64,000 bases of DNA. It comes from Candidatus Dormiibacterota bacterium (GTDB taxonomy: Bacteria; Chloroflexota; Dormibacteria; Aeolococcales; Aeolococcaceae). The stretch is taken from contig PMOL01000005.1 of assembly GCA_003162415.1 (NCBI GenBank), positions 194,064 through 258,063 of the forward strand, read 5' to 3'. The notes under the pieces are model-generated. The model was not told where the DNA came from. It made no database searches and saw only the letters and a list, made by a program, of their open reading frames with translations. Below are positions 9,522-17,792 of this stretch, one piece after another (within the stretch, counting starts at the first letter, position 1; every line of letters begins with the position of its first letter). A program made the position numbers and the translations under genes.

Positions 9522-11330
9522 GTGTCGCAAGTCGGCACGAGAACGGGGGGTTGCCAGGGGATGGCTCCGGTACACGGCATCAGCTGGGACGATCGCAAGC
9601 GCCGCAGCGTCAGCGCGATGGCGACCGCCACGGCCCTCATGCTCAGCGCGGGCGCTCTGGCCACCACGGCACACGCTGCCGCCGACACGCATCTCGTCTC
9701 GGTGATCGTGCGCGCCCAGCCCAGCGACACCGCCGCCGCCGACCAGGCGATCACGTCGCTCGGCGGTCATGTCCAGCAGCACATCTCGCTCATCAATGCG
9801 ATCGTCGCGGCCGTCCCGGCCAGCGCGGTCCTCGAGCTCGAGGCCAACCCCGCCGTCGCCCAGGTGACGCTCAACGCCCCGGTGCAACTCCAGGGCGACG
9901 GTTGGGGCACGCAGAGCAACGGGTACAACGCTGCCACCGACGTCAACTCCATGTACAACATCGAGCAGATGGATGGGGCCCACACCTATTGGAACGCAGG
10001 CTTCACGGGCCAGGGAGTCGGCGTCGCGCTCATCGACTCCGGCGTAACCCCCGTCGACGGCCTCAACGCCCCGGGCAAGGTGGTCAACGGCCCTGATCTC
10101 TCGTTCGAATCGCAGGTCCCGTCGCTCGAGTATCTCGACACGTTCGGTCATGGCACGCACATGGCCGGGATCATCGCCGGCCGCGACAATGCGGTGACGT
10201 CGGTGAACTCGAGCGACTCCACACACTTCCTCGGCATGGCGCCCGACGCGCAGATCGTGAGCGTGAAGGTCGCCGACGCGCTCGGTCAGACCGACGTGTC
10301 GCAGGTTCTTGCCGCCATCGATTGGGTGGTGCAGCACCAGCACGACAACGGCATGAACATCCGCGTGCTCAACCTGTCGTACGGCACCGACAGCAACCAG
10401 AGCTACGTGCTCGATCCGGTCGCATATGCCGCCGAGCAGGCGTGGATGCACGGCATCGTGGTGGTCGTCGCCGCGGGCAACCAGGGCAACTGGTCCAACG
10501 GCCTTGATGACCCGGCGATCGATCCCTACGTGATCGCGGTCGGTGCATCCAACACCGAGCACACCATGAACGTGCGCTACCACCGGCCCGCGGCCTTCAC
10601 GAGCGAGGGTGACGGCACGCGCAACCCAGATCTCTCCGCCCCCGGCACCCACATCGTGTCGCTGCGCGACCCGGGATCGTTCGTCGACGACACCTACGGA
10701 TCGACAGCCACCGTCAGCAACCGCTTCTTCCTCGGGAGCGGAACGTCGCAGGCAGCCGCCGTCGTCTCGGGCGCGGCGGCTCTCCTGCTCAGCCAGCGGC
10801 CCAACCTCACGCCTGACCAGGTGAAGGCACTGCTCGACACCAACGCCCACCAGATGTACGGCCCAACCGACCTCAAGGGCAGCGGTGAGCTGAACCTCGC
10901 GGGGGTGCTCAATGCGCCGACGCCGAACGCGGCGCAGACGTGGCCCACCTCCAATGGCACCGGCAGTCTCGAGGCGTCGCGCGGCACGCATGACGTCGTC
11001 GATATGAACGGCAATCAGCTCAACGGTGAGCAGGACATCTTCGGCAACACCGTCGACACGACGGCCCTCGCAGCTGCCGAGGCAAACGGGACCGCATGGA
11101 TCGGCGGGATCTTCAACGGCTCGTCGTGGTCCGGCTCCTCGTGGTCGGGATCGTCGTGGTCCGGATCGTCATGGTCTGGATCGTCCTGGTCCGGCGGCTC
11201 GTGGTCAGGATCCTCATGGTCTGGATCGTCCTGGTCCGGCGCCTCGTGGTCGGGGTCCTCGTGGTCGGGAGCGTCCTGGTCAGGATCATCCTGGTCGGGC
11301 TCGAGCTGGTCCGAGTACGACTGGAGCTAG
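9522..11330 (+). CDS. Secreted S8 subtilisin-like serine protease with Trp-Ser-Gly repeat tail
   Basis: Secreted endopeptidase. GTG 9522 (after GAGGCGGGA) gives 602 residues; ATG 9561 is an alternative. A basic N-region and hydrophobic core (SAMATATALMLSAGALATTAHA) form the signal peptide, followed by an I9-like propeptide (HLVSVIVRAQPSD... INAIVAAVPASAVLELEANPAV). The catalytic triad is complete: Asp172 in ALIDSGV, His210 in GHGTHMAG, Ser409 in GTSQAAAV, with oxyanion Asn320 in AAGNQG. Residues from about 534 to the end are 13 tandem pentads of the form (S/A/G)SWS(G/E) followed by YDWS. The tail is not part of the catalytic fold and resembles tails on some actinobacterial and chloroflexal subtilases. 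Its neighbour downstream is a c-di-GMP enzyme but no cotranscription is shown. Confidence 0.93.
   Translation: MSQVGTRTGGCQGMAPVHGISWDDRKRRSVSAMATATALMLSAGALATTAHAAADTHLVSVIVRAQPSDTAAADQAITSLGGHVQQHISLINAIVAAVPASAVLELEANPAVAQVTLNAPVQLQGDGWGTQSNGYNAATDVNSMYNIEQMDGAHTYWNAGFTGQGVGVALIDSGVTPVDGLNAPGKVVNGPDLSFESQVPSLEYLDTFGHGTHMAGIIAGRDNAVTSVNSSDSTHFLGMAPDAQIVSVKVADALGQTDVSQVLAAIDWVVQHQHDNGMNIRVLNLSYGTDSNQSYVLDPVAYAAEQAWMHGIVVVVAAGNQGNWSNGLDDPAIDPYVIAVGASNTEHTMNVRYHRPAAFTSEGDGTRNPDLSAPGTHIVSLRDPGSFVDDTYGSTATVSNRFFLGSGTSQAAAVVSGAAALLLSQRPNLTPDQVKALLDTNAHQMYGPTDLKGSGELNLAGVLNAPTPNAAQTWPTSNGTGSLEASRGTHDVVDMNGNQLNGEQDIFGNTVDTTALAAAEANGTAWIGGIFNGSSWSGSSWSGSSWSGSSWSGSSWSGGSWSGSSWSGSSWSGASWSGSSWSGASWSGSSWSGSSWSEYDWS
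11121..11327 (+). repeat. 15-bp tandem repeat encoding SSWSG pentads
   Basis: About 13.5 tandem units of a 15-base repeat (core TCGTGGTCCGGATCG and variants) inside the 3' end of the subtilase gene. Third-codon positions vary between units while the Trp, Ser and Gly codons persist, which argues for selection on the peptide. Variant units carry GSWSG or ASWSG; the last is SSWSE followed by YDWS. Confidence 0.95.
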
Positions 11331-11448
11331 CGACCTTTTCCGTCACTTCGGCAGGTCGAAGGTCGCGCTCCCGATAGCCCTGCTACCGCTTGGAAACAGG
11401 GCTGGCACAACGGGTGCCGCGGCGGTCGGCGTCACTCAGTATTCGGGC

Positions 11449-14076
11449 ATGGCCGAGGTCGAGGCCCAGGCGCCGGAGGGCGGCCCGGGTCACACCGCTG
11501 CAGGTCGGAGGGGACACCGAGTCCACCTTCTGACCGTGGTCCTCGTGGCGACCGCCATCTTCCTGCTGGTCGACGTCGTCTCGAAGCTCCACGTCATCCC
11601 TGCGCCGCGCCAGGTTCCCTGGTGGCTGCTCATCCCTCTGTTCTGCGCGGCGGAGGTGTTCGTGGTGCACATCCAGTTCCGCCGCGACGCCCATTCGTTC
11701 TCGTTGAGTGAGCTGCCACTGGTCGTCGGATTCTTCTTCGCACCGCCGCTGGTGGTGGTGCTGTCGATGGTGGCCGGCACCGCGCTGGCGCTGGAGGTGC
11801 ATCGCCGCCAGTCACCGCTGAAGCTGGCCTTCAATCTCGCCAATTTCACGGTCGCCAACAGCGTCACCGCGGTGCTTTTCATGCACCTCGTCAACCATCA
11901 CGATCCGTTGAGCGCGATCAGCTTCCTCGGCACCCTGGTGGCGATCCTCGCGGGCGGAGTGCTTCAGTCGCTGGTGATCCTGATGGCCATCTCGTTCTCC
12001 GAAGGGCGCGTCGATCGGGCCGGAATCGCCTCGACCTTTGGATTCGCGCAGGCAGCCACGCTGGTCAACACGTGTCTCGCGCTGATCGGAGTGCGCATCG
12101 TCTGGGAGAACCCGGCCGAGCTCTGGTTGCTCGCGATTCCGACCGTCGGCGTCTTCGTCGCATATCGCTTCTATGTTGCCGAGCGCGAGAAGCGCGACCA
12201 GGTCGACTTCCTCTATCAGTCGAGCAAGCAACTGCAGCGTACCGAGGCCGTCGACGATGCGGTCGCCGCTTTGCTGACCAAATCGTGCGAGGTCTTCCGC
12301 GCGGAGCGAGCCGAGATCACGTTCCTCCCGACTCGCGAGCGCGACGCCGTGGTCCGCACCGCCGTCGACAAGGAGCAGACGACGCTCTTCATGACGCCGG
12401 TAACCCTCGACGACACCGAGCTGCAGTTCATGAGCAGGCTCCTGCTTGACTCGCCGCTGCTCCTGAGCACGCACGGCCGGACTGACGGTGACCCCGGAGG
12501 GTTCCTCGAACAGCGCGGCCTGCGCGATGCGATGGCGGTCGTGCTTCGCGGCGAGAACAACATGGTCGGCACCATGCTCATCGCCAACCGGCTCGGCGAG
12601 GTCACGGGTTTCGACGACGAGGACCTGCGCCTCCTCGAGATGCTCGCCAACCAGACCGGCGTGATCCTGGAGCGCGGACGCCTGCAGCACTCGCTGTCGC
12701 AGCTCACCGTGCTCCAGGCGCAGCTGCAGCACGAGGCGTCGCACGATCCACTCACCGGCATGGCGAACCGGCTCCTCTTCGGCTCGCGCGTTGAGCAGGC
12801 GCTCGCGCAGACGGGACAGCACGTCGGCGTGCTCTTCATCGACATCGATGACTTCAAGACCGTCAACGACAGCCTCGGTCACGCCGCGGGCGACGAGCTG
12901 CTCCGTGCCATCGCCGACCGTATCGGCGAGTGCCTCCGCCCCGGCGACGTCGCCGCCCGGCTTGGAGGCGATGAGTTCGCGGTCCTGTTGATCGGCATCG
13001 ACGAACCGGCAACGGCGGTGCGCGTCGCCGAGCGTGTCATTGAAGCGCTGCGCGAGCCGTTCATCATCGCGTCGGAGGAGGTCCTGACCCACGCGAGCAT
13101 CGGCATCGCGAGCGCCATCGATACGAAGTTCGACGGCCAGGAGCTGCTCCAGAACGCCGACCTCGCCCTGTACACCGCTAAGAGCTCGGGCAAGTCCCGC
13201 TGGGAGCTATTCGCGCCCGCGATGTATGCCGCTGTCCAGCACCGCCATCGCCTCAAGGCCGACCTCTACCACGCCGTCGAGCAGGTCGAATTCGAGCTGG
13301 TGTATCAACCGATCGTGCAGGTCTCGACGTGTCTGATCGTCGCGGCGGAAGCGCTGCTGCGCTGGCGCCATCCCACCCGCGGGACGGTGCTCCCCGATGA
13401 CTTCATCAGCCTGGTCGAGGAGACGGGGCTGATCACGCAGCTGGGAGCGTGGGTGATGCGCAGCGCCTGCGAGGAGGCGATGGACTGGCCGGTCGGCGAG
13501 GACGGCGCGCCGGTTTCGGTGAGTGTCAACGTCGCGGTTCGCCAGTTGCGCGAGCCGGACTTCGTCGACAGCGTGCGCAGCGTACTGCATGACACCGGGC
13601 TCGATGCGCGCCGCCTCATCGTCGAGGTCACCGAGGCGGACATCATCTACGACACGGAGCCGATCATCGGGTGCCTCAACGAGCTGCGCACCATGGGGGT
13701 ACGCATCGCGCTCGACGACTTCGGGACCGGTCACTCGTCGCTCAGCCGCCTGCGCGATTTCCCCGTCGATGTGCTGAAGATCGACAGGTCCTTCACGGCG
13801 TCGCTCTGCGGTCCGACGCAGTCGATTGGCTTCGCGCACTCGGTGTTCAACTTCGGCGTCGGCCTTGGGCTCAGCGTGATTGCCGAGGGTGTCGAAACCG
13901 AGGAGTGCCTTCGCGAGCTGCAAGAGCTCGGGTGCGAGCTGGCGCAGGGTTACCTGTTCGGACAGCCGCTGGCGCCGCACGCGATGCGACGGCTGCTCGA
14001 CCACAACATCGCCGTGCCCACCCCGCTGCCGGCGCTGGCCGCGTTATCCGCAGGCTCGGCCTTCCAGCCTCGCTGA
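11449..14076 (+). CDS. Membrane-bound GGDEF-EAL cyclic-di-GMP protein with GAF domain
   Basis: Bifunctional c-di-GMP turnover protein of about 875 residues. From the chosen ATG 11449 the N-terminus holds some seven to eight hydrophobic segments (first VHLLTVVLVATAIFLLVDVV), resembling a MASE-type sensor, to about residue 240. A GAF-like domain follows (to ANQTGVILERGRL). The GGDEF domain carries LGGDEFAVLL with GGDEF at 506-510 and the HDPLTGMANR entry motif, so cyclase activity is plausible. The EAL domain has EALLRW (Glu634), SVNVAVRQL, DDFGTGHSSL, KIDRSF and GVET, all expected for an active phosphodiesterase. The open frame continues upstream over the subtilase repeat tail, but that part is low-complexity Arg/Gly/Pro and is rejected. 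The exact start is uncertain. Confidence 0.9.
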   Translation: MAEVEAQAPEGGPGHTAAGRRGHRVHLLTVVLVATAIFLLVDVVSKLHVIPAPRQVPWWLLIPLFCAAEVFVVHIQFRRDAHSFSLSELPLVVGFFFAPPLVVVLSMVAGTALALEVHRRQSPLKLAFNLANFTVANSVTAVLFMHLVNHHDPLSAISFLGTLVAILAGGVLQSLVILMAISFSEGRVDRAGIASTFGFAQAATLVNTCLALIGVRIVWENPAELWLLAIPTVGVFVAYRFYVAEREKRDQVDFLYQSSKQLQRTEAVDDAVAALLTKSCEVFRAERAEITFLPTRERDAVVRTAVDKEQTTLFMTPVTLDDTELQFMSRLLLDSPLLLSTHGRTDGDPGGFLEQRGLRDAMAVVLRGENNMVGTMLIANRLGEVTGFDDEDLRLLEMLANQTGVILERGRLQHSLSQLTVLQAQLQHEASHDPLTGMANRLLFGSRVEQALAQTGQHVGVLFIDIDDFKTVNDSLGHAAGDELLRAIADRIGECLRPGDVAARLGGDEFAVLLIGIDEPATAVRVAERVIEALREPFIIASEEVLTHASIGIASAIDTKFDGQELLQNADLALYTAKSSGKSRWELFAPAMYAAVQHRHRLKADLYHAVEQVEFELVYQPIVQVSTCLIVAAEALLRWRHPTRGTVLPDDFISLVEETGLITQLGAWVMRSACEEAMDWPVGEDGAPVSVSVNVAVRQLREPDFVDSVRSVLHDTGLDARRLIVEVTEADIIYDTEPIIGCLNELRTMGVRIALDDFGTGHSSLSRLRDFPVDVLKIDRSFTASLCGPTQSIGFAHSVFNFGVGLGLSVIAEGVETEECLRELQELGCELAQGYLFGQPLAPHAMRRLLDHNIAVPTPLPALAALSAGSAFQPR

Positions 14077-14085
14077 CCGGATGCG

Positions 14086-14706
14086 TCAGGCGCTGTAGCC
14101 GCGTAGCACGCTGTCGACGACGCGCTCCGCGAAATCGAGGTCCAGGTCACCCCCGAACATCAGCCGGAAATACACGGGTCCGACCAGCAGCTCGGTGGCG
14201 AGCGCGGCGTCGGCATCAGGACGCAGATCGCCCCTGGCGATTCCCCGCTGGATCACCCGCGCGACCTCGGCGCGGCGGGCCGCGACCACCGTCGCCCGAA
14301 AGGGGTCTCCGATCGACGGGTTACTCGCGATCTGCGCCAGCATCGCCTTGATGACCGGGCCGAAGTCGGTCTCCGTGACGGCGCGCATCGGGTTGGTGAC
14401 CGCCGCGAGCATCTCCTCGCGGGTGTTTCCCGACTCCGCGACCGCGATGTGCGGCGCGGCGAGCTCGCTCAGCAGCTCCTGAGCGAGTGCTTCCTTCGAA
14501 GGCCAGCGCCGGTAGATGGTCGCCTTGCCCACGCCGGCTCGGGCCGCGACATGCTCGAGACGCATTTCAGCGAAGCCCTTCTCGATGAGCAGCTGGCGGG
14601 CTGCGGTGAGAATCGCCTGGTGGGCGCGCTCACTTCTCGGCCGGCCGGCACGTTCCGGGACAGGGGCCGCAGGGCCCGGCGCGAGGGAGGAGAGTTTGGT
14701 TTTCAC
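14086..14706 (-). CDS. TetR family transcriptional repressor
   Basis: 206-residue DNA-binding regulator. The helix-turn-helix is AARQLLIEKGFAEMRL... VAARAGVGKATIYRRWPSKEAL near residues 32-70, and the C-terminal part is a TetR_C_11-like ligand domain. The GTG at 14706 is chosen because it starts just before the conserved N-arm; a longer frame to 14796 would run through the divergent promoter. A TATTAT box 12 bases upstream on the minus strand implies a nearly leaderless transcript. The operator-like palindrome between it and the divergent small gene suggests it represses both itself and that gene. Confidence 0.88.
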   Translation of the reverse strand: MKTKLSSLAPGPAAPVPERAGRPRSERAHQAILTAARQLLIEKGFAEMRLEHVAARAGVGKATIYRRWPSKEALAQELLSELAAPHIAVAESGNTREEMLAAVTNPMRAVTETDFGPVIKAMLAQIASNPSIGDPFRATVVAARRAEVARVIQRGIARGDLRPDADAALATELLVGPVYFRLMFGGDLDLDFAERVVDSVLRGYSA

Positions 14707-14715
14707 CTGATGAGC

Positions 14716-14737
14716 TATAATACGAAACGCATCGTAT
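14716..14737. promoter_or_regulatory. Shared operator and divergent -10 elements for the TetR gene and small gene
   Basis: A perfect inverted repeat, ATACGA-6 bases-TCGTAT at 14720-14737, overlaps TATAAT (14716-14721) for the plus-strand gene and TATTAT (14723-14718) for the minus-strand TetR gene. Binding here would block both promoters. This is seen directly; assignment to this TetR is inference from position. Confidence 0.7.
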
Positions 14738-14758
14738 CGATGTATGGAGAACCAAGAA

Positions 14759-14983
14759 ATGACGAGACAAGACGAGACCCGCATTGTTGCGCTCATCGAG
14801 CGCGCCGAGCGCGAGACACCCTTCTGCGACTGCGGTGAGCCCGTGGCCGCGATCGCTCAGAACCGCGAGATCTGGCTTCGCTGCACAGCGCTGAAGAGTT
14901 CCACCGGCGGCACCCTCCACCGGCTACTCACCGCGCTCGCATCCACCGGGCACACGCGCAAGCTCCTGATCGACCGGGTCTAA
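14759..14983 (+). CDS. Small conserved-looking hypothetical protein with CDCG motif
   Basis: 74 residues from ATG 14759, preferred over ATG 14744 because GGAGA at 14746-14750 is well spaced. The sequence opens with a charged helix (RQDETRIVALIERAERET), then FCDCGEPVAAIAQNREIWLRC, giving CxC...C that could bind metal, and ends with TGHTRKLLIDRV. I do not recognise the family. It is divergent from and probably repressed by the adjacent TetR, being the only plus-strand gene behind the shared operator. Confidence 0.6.
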   Translation: MTRQDETRIVALIERAERETPFCDCGEPVAAIAQNREIWLRCTALKSSTGGTLHRLLTALASTGHTRKLLIDRV

Positions 14984-15057
14984 ACCCGCGACCAACCCGG
15001 GCCACGCGGAGGGCGACCGGGTGATCATCCACATGCCGGTCTGACCCCGCCTCCCGA

Positions 15058-15717
15058 TTAGACCGTCAGCACCTCGATCTGTCCGTCGCGAACCCGGGAT
15101 TCCAGCTTCGGCAGCGGCGGCAGTGCGTCCGGCATGTGCTTGAAGAGAACGGTGCCGTCGAATCCGAACGCCGCGTTGTGACAGGGACAATCGAGACGGC
15201 GCGCTGTCGCGTTGAGCTGGAGCACGCAGCCGAGGTGCGTGCACACGCCCGACAGGGCCACGATCGCTCCCCCTCGGTTCGCGACGAAACCGCGGACCGA
15301 ACCGGTGTCGAAGGTGCGGGCGGTTCCTTCGGGAAGATCGGACAGATGGGCCACCGCCGTCCAGCTGGCACCGATCGGGAGCAACTCCTTCTGCGCCGTC
15401 GACGGGCTGGCGAGCCGATCGCCGATGACCACGCCGGCGGCCGCGGTGGCGACCGCAAGGCCGCCCCCGGCGAGCAGTGTGCGCCTGGACACCCGCGTTG
15501 ACATCGGCACCTCGCCCTGTGTCTCGCGCGCGATCCGCTGCCTGAGCGACTCGATGAACTGAGGATCCGGGAGTCCCGCACTCGGGCTCGCACTCTGCAA
15601 CTCGATCGCTGCCGCCAGAACCTCGGCGTCCTCCTCGGCTCCTCCGAAGCGACGCGGGCTGCGATCGTGGAGCAGGTCGTCGACCCAGCGGCTGACCCGA
15701 CCGATCCGGCGGCTCAT
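15058..15717 (-). CDS. Tat-type Rieske [2Fe-2S] protein with N-terminal cytoplasmic extension
   Basis: 219-residue Rieske protein. C-terminal cluster motifs are complete: Cys159-T-His161-L-G-Cys164 and Cys177-P-Cys179-His180, giving two Cys and two His ligands plus the disulfide pair. An SRRTLLAGGG twin-arginine motif at 77-86 with a hydrophobic run to 98 implies export of the Rieske domain with one membrane anchor. The first 70 residues (RWVDDLLHDRSPRRF... PDPQFIESLRQRIARE) would stay cytoplasmic. The ATG overlaps the sigma factor stop (ATGA), so the two are translationally coupled. It may be a cytochrome bc-type subunit, but the sigma pairing suggests a redox-sensing or anti-sigma-like role, which is inference. 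Confidence 0.88.
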   Translation of the reverse strand: MSRRIGRVSRWVDDLLHDRSPRRFGGAEEDAEVLAAAIELQSASPSAGLPDPQFIESLRQRIARETQGEVPMSTRVSRRTLLAGGGLAVATAAAGVVIGDRLASPSTAQKELLPIGASWTAVAHLSDLPEGTARTFDTGSVRGFVANRGGAIVALSGVCTHLGCVLQLNATARRLDCPCHNAAFGFDGTVLFKHMPDALPPLPKLESRVRDGQIEVLTV

Positions 15718-16256
15718 GCGCCCACCTCCTGTCCCAGTTCGGCGGCGCGCTGCAGCGCCCGGTACTGGACGACGCGGGCGTTGCCGGCACTGATCCCCAT
15801 CCTGGTCGCGGTCTCCCCAACCGAGCAGCGCTCGAGGAATCGGAGCTCGAGGACACGTCGATAGTTGGGAGGCAGCTTCGCGAGGATTCGGCGGATGCGA
15901 GGCAGCGGATCCGCAGCGGGCGGCGCCTGACCTTCCGCTGAGACCAGGCTCTCGTCGATGGTCGTCACCTGAACGCCGAGCCGCCGCCGCCAATGGCCGG
16001 CGAGCGTGGTCCGTGCAGTCATGACCAGGTAGGTGTGGATCTCCCCGCCCGACGCGCTCGACCTGAGGCGAGGGAGCGCTTCAAGGAACACCTGCGACGT
16101 GAGGTCCTCGGCGTCGTGCTGGTTGCCGACCTTCAGGTAGAGGAGGCGATAGATCGACGCCACATGGTCGCGGTAGACCCGCTCCCAGTCGAGCGGGCGA
16201 TCGCCGTCGATCACGTGGAACAGACCGGGCTCCCCAGGCTGCGGTCGCATGTCCAT
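15714..16256 (-). CDS. ECF RNA polymerase sigma factor
   Basis: 180-residue sigma-70 family factor of the extracytoplasmic-function type. Region 2 reads VYRDHVASIYRLLYLKVGNQHDAEDLTSQVFLEAL, the core-binding and -10 helix, and region 4 reads LPPNYRRVLELRFLERCSVGETATRMGISAGNARVVQYRAL, the -35-recognising helix-turn-helix. The ATG at 16256 is the first Met near the domain; ATG 16250 or a GTG at 16217 are alternatives. Its stop overlaps the Rieske gene start. It is divergent from the secreted-repeat lipoprotein and DoxX-like genes, which are natural targets. Confidence 0.9.
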   Translation of the reverse strand: MDMRPQPGEPGLFHVIDGDRPLDWERVYRDHVASIYRLLYLKVGNQHDAEDLTSQVFLEALPRLRSSASGGEIHTYLVMTARTTLAGHWRRRLGVQVTTIDESLVSAEGQAPPAADPLPRIRRILAKLPPNYRRVLELRFLERCSVGETATRMGISAGNARVVQYRALQRAAELGQEVGA

Positions 16257-16582
16257 ACCTATCCCTATGCGGGGCGTTACACCGCCTGATCCCTCACCGG
16301 ATCTGGACGCTGCCACCCGGATGAGAACACCGGCGCGGTGGTAATGATGAGTGGTGGGCGGCGCCGACCGGCGGATCGGCGCCACCCGGGCGGAGGGTGA
16401 GGTGCGGTGATGAAAGCGTTCACCAGTACATAGGGGCGGCGTTACGCACGTTGCGCGCACAGCACGTCAGTCCGTGCCTCGACTCTGCGTCACGTGTAAC
16501 CGCGCGGATATGCATGTGTGTCAGAACACTCGGAGGTGCACAAGCGCTTTCGAGCACAACACACACATCAAGGAGCGCGATC
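16257..16582. promoter_or_regulatory. Divergent 326-base promoter region of the ECF module with a repeated GTGTAAC element
   Basis: No gene is seen here. GTGTAAC occurs at 16494-16500 on the plus strand facing the lipoprotein gene, and on the minus strand at 16282-16276 facing the sigma gene. In both cases a 17-base spacer is followed by GT(G/A)T, which fits the -35/-10 layout of ECF promoters. A GCGTTACGC copy near 16440 is a third, weaker match. The plus-strand gene has AGGAG at 16571-16575. The promoter assignment is inference. Confidence 0.45.
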
Positions 16583-17161
16583 ATGCACCATCTGATCACA
16601 CGCATGTCCGAACATCGAGGGATGCTGCTACTCGCAGCTCCTGCCGCCGGCGTCACTCTCCTCGCGGCCGCCTGTGGCAGCGCAGTGACCACCGGGCCTG
16701 CGTCTGCAGGGTACGGGTATTCCACAAATGGGGCTGCGAGTGGGACAGGAGGAACCGCCGCCGGAGGCAATCCATATGGCAGGGCGGCGGCGCCGGCTGG
16801 GTCAGCGTCGCTGAAGGTTGCAACGTCCGGGATCGGTTCGTTCCTCACCGACGGTAACGGCCGCACTGTGTATCTCTTCACCAAGGACAGCGGCACCATG
16901 TCGTCATGCTCAAGTGGGTGCGCGAGTGTATGGCCACCGGTGACGACGGCAACGCAAATCCAGGTCGGAGGCGGCGCGTCCGCGTCGCTGCTCGGCACAA
17001 CGCAGCGCGCGGGTGGTCAGACGCAGGTCACATACAACGGCCATCCGCTTTACTACTTCGTCGGTGACGCCCAGCCCGGACAGACCAGCGGTGAGCAGCT
17101 CAACGAGTTTGGTGGCCTGTGGTACGCGGTTTCGCCGAATGGCATGCAGGTGAGCGCATGA
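16583..17161 (+). CDS. Secreted-repeat lipoprotein (PF03640/COG4315 type)
   Basis: 192-residue lipoprotein. ATG 16583 has AGGAG 8-12 bases upstream. A signal peptide ends at Cys31 (TLLAAACGS), followed by a Gly/Ser/Ala linker. The mature domain carries two copies of the family signature: LTDGNGRTVYLFTKDSG... CSSGCASVWPPV, and VTYNGHPLYYFVGDAQPGQTSGEQLNEFGGLWYAVSPNG. The Cys pair CSSGC is conserved in the family. Its stop overlaps the next start (ATGA). The biochemical role is not established; it faces the ECF/Rieske pair and is likely part of the same envelope response. Confidence 0.9.
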   Translation: MHHLITRMSEHRGMLLLAAPAAGVTLLAAACGSAVTTGPASAGYGYSTNGAASGTGGTAAGGNPYGRAAAPAGSASLKVATSGIGSFLTDGNGRTVYLFTKDSGTMSSCSSGCASVWPPVTTATQIQVGGGASASLLGTTQRAGGQTQVTYNGHPLYYFVGDAQPGQTSGEQLNEFGGLWYAVSPNGMQVSA

Positions 17162-17781
17162 AGCGCGCACCTTCCAGTGCCGCAGACGAAAGAACGGGGA
17201 TGACGAGACTCGACCGCAGCCCGACGGCGGTGCTCCGCACACTCTTTGGCATCGTGTGGCTGGTCGATGCCTTCTTCAAGTGGCAGCCTGGTTTCCGCAG
17301 CGGCTTCACGCCAATCATCCAGGGCATGGTGACCAGTCAGCCGGCGATCATCCGGCCGTGGTTCCAGTTCTGGGCGCTCCTGGCCACGCACACCGGCCAA
17401 CTCCTTCCCGACGCAACCGCGATCACTGAAACGGCACTCGGCATCGCCCTCATCATCGGTATCGCGCGCCGCCCTGTGTACGTCGTTGGGGCGATGTATG
17501 CGTTGTTCGTCTGGGCGGTCGGCGAAGGTTTCGGTGGACCGTACGCTCTCGGGATGTCGACCGATGTGGGAGCGGCGCTGATCTATGCCTTCGTGTTCGC
17601 CTCCCTCTTCATTCTCGACCGGCGCCCCGACGTGAGAACCCTCAGCCTGCAACACATCTCGGTGCCCGCACACAGCGAGAACATGGATGTTCGCCAGGCC
17701 CTGGCCGCACTCGAGGAAACCGCGGCGATCGAAGCCCTGCGCAGGCCGGTCGCCAACAGTTCAACGCAGACCCGGCGATAG
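17158..17781 (+). CDS. DoxX/DoxD-like membrane protein
   Basis: 207-residue integral membrane protein with four hydrophobic segments (TLFGIVWLVDAFFKW; FWALLATHTGQLLP; TETALGIALIIGIARRPVYVVGAMYALFVWAVGE; VGAALIYAFVFASLFIL), the DoxX/TQO small-subunit pattern. DoxD-type relatives are quinone-linked subunits in thiosulfate oxidation, while others act in membrane redox homeostasis. It is translationally coupled to the secreted-repeat lipoprotein. A hydrophilic C-tail of about 50 residues follows the last helix. Confidence 0.8.
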   Translation: MKRAPSSAADERTGMTRLDRSPTAVLRTLFGIVWLVDAFFKWQPGFRSGFTPIIQGMVTSQPAIIRPWFQFWALLATHTGQLLPDATAITETALGIALIIGIARRPVYVVGAMYALFVWAVGEGFGGPYALGMSTDVGAALIYAFVFASLFILDRRPDVRTLSLQHISVPAHSENMDVRQALAALEETAAIEALRRPVANSSTQTRR

Positions 17782-17792
17782 CAGGCCGGCGT

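Noticed and set aside
9255..10991. Minus-strand open frame of 578 codons opposite the subtilase gene
   Set aside because: Antisense shadow; no family sequence, and the plus-strand subtilase has a complete triad.
11121..11327. CRISPR or intergenic minisatellite
   Set aside because: 15-base units lie wholly inside a coding frame and encode a regular peptide.
11026..11448. Upstream extension of the GGDEF-EAL gene over the subtilase tail
   Set aside because: It translates the 15-base repeat in another frame as an Arg/Gly/Pro array; the protein's first membrane segment begins after 11449.
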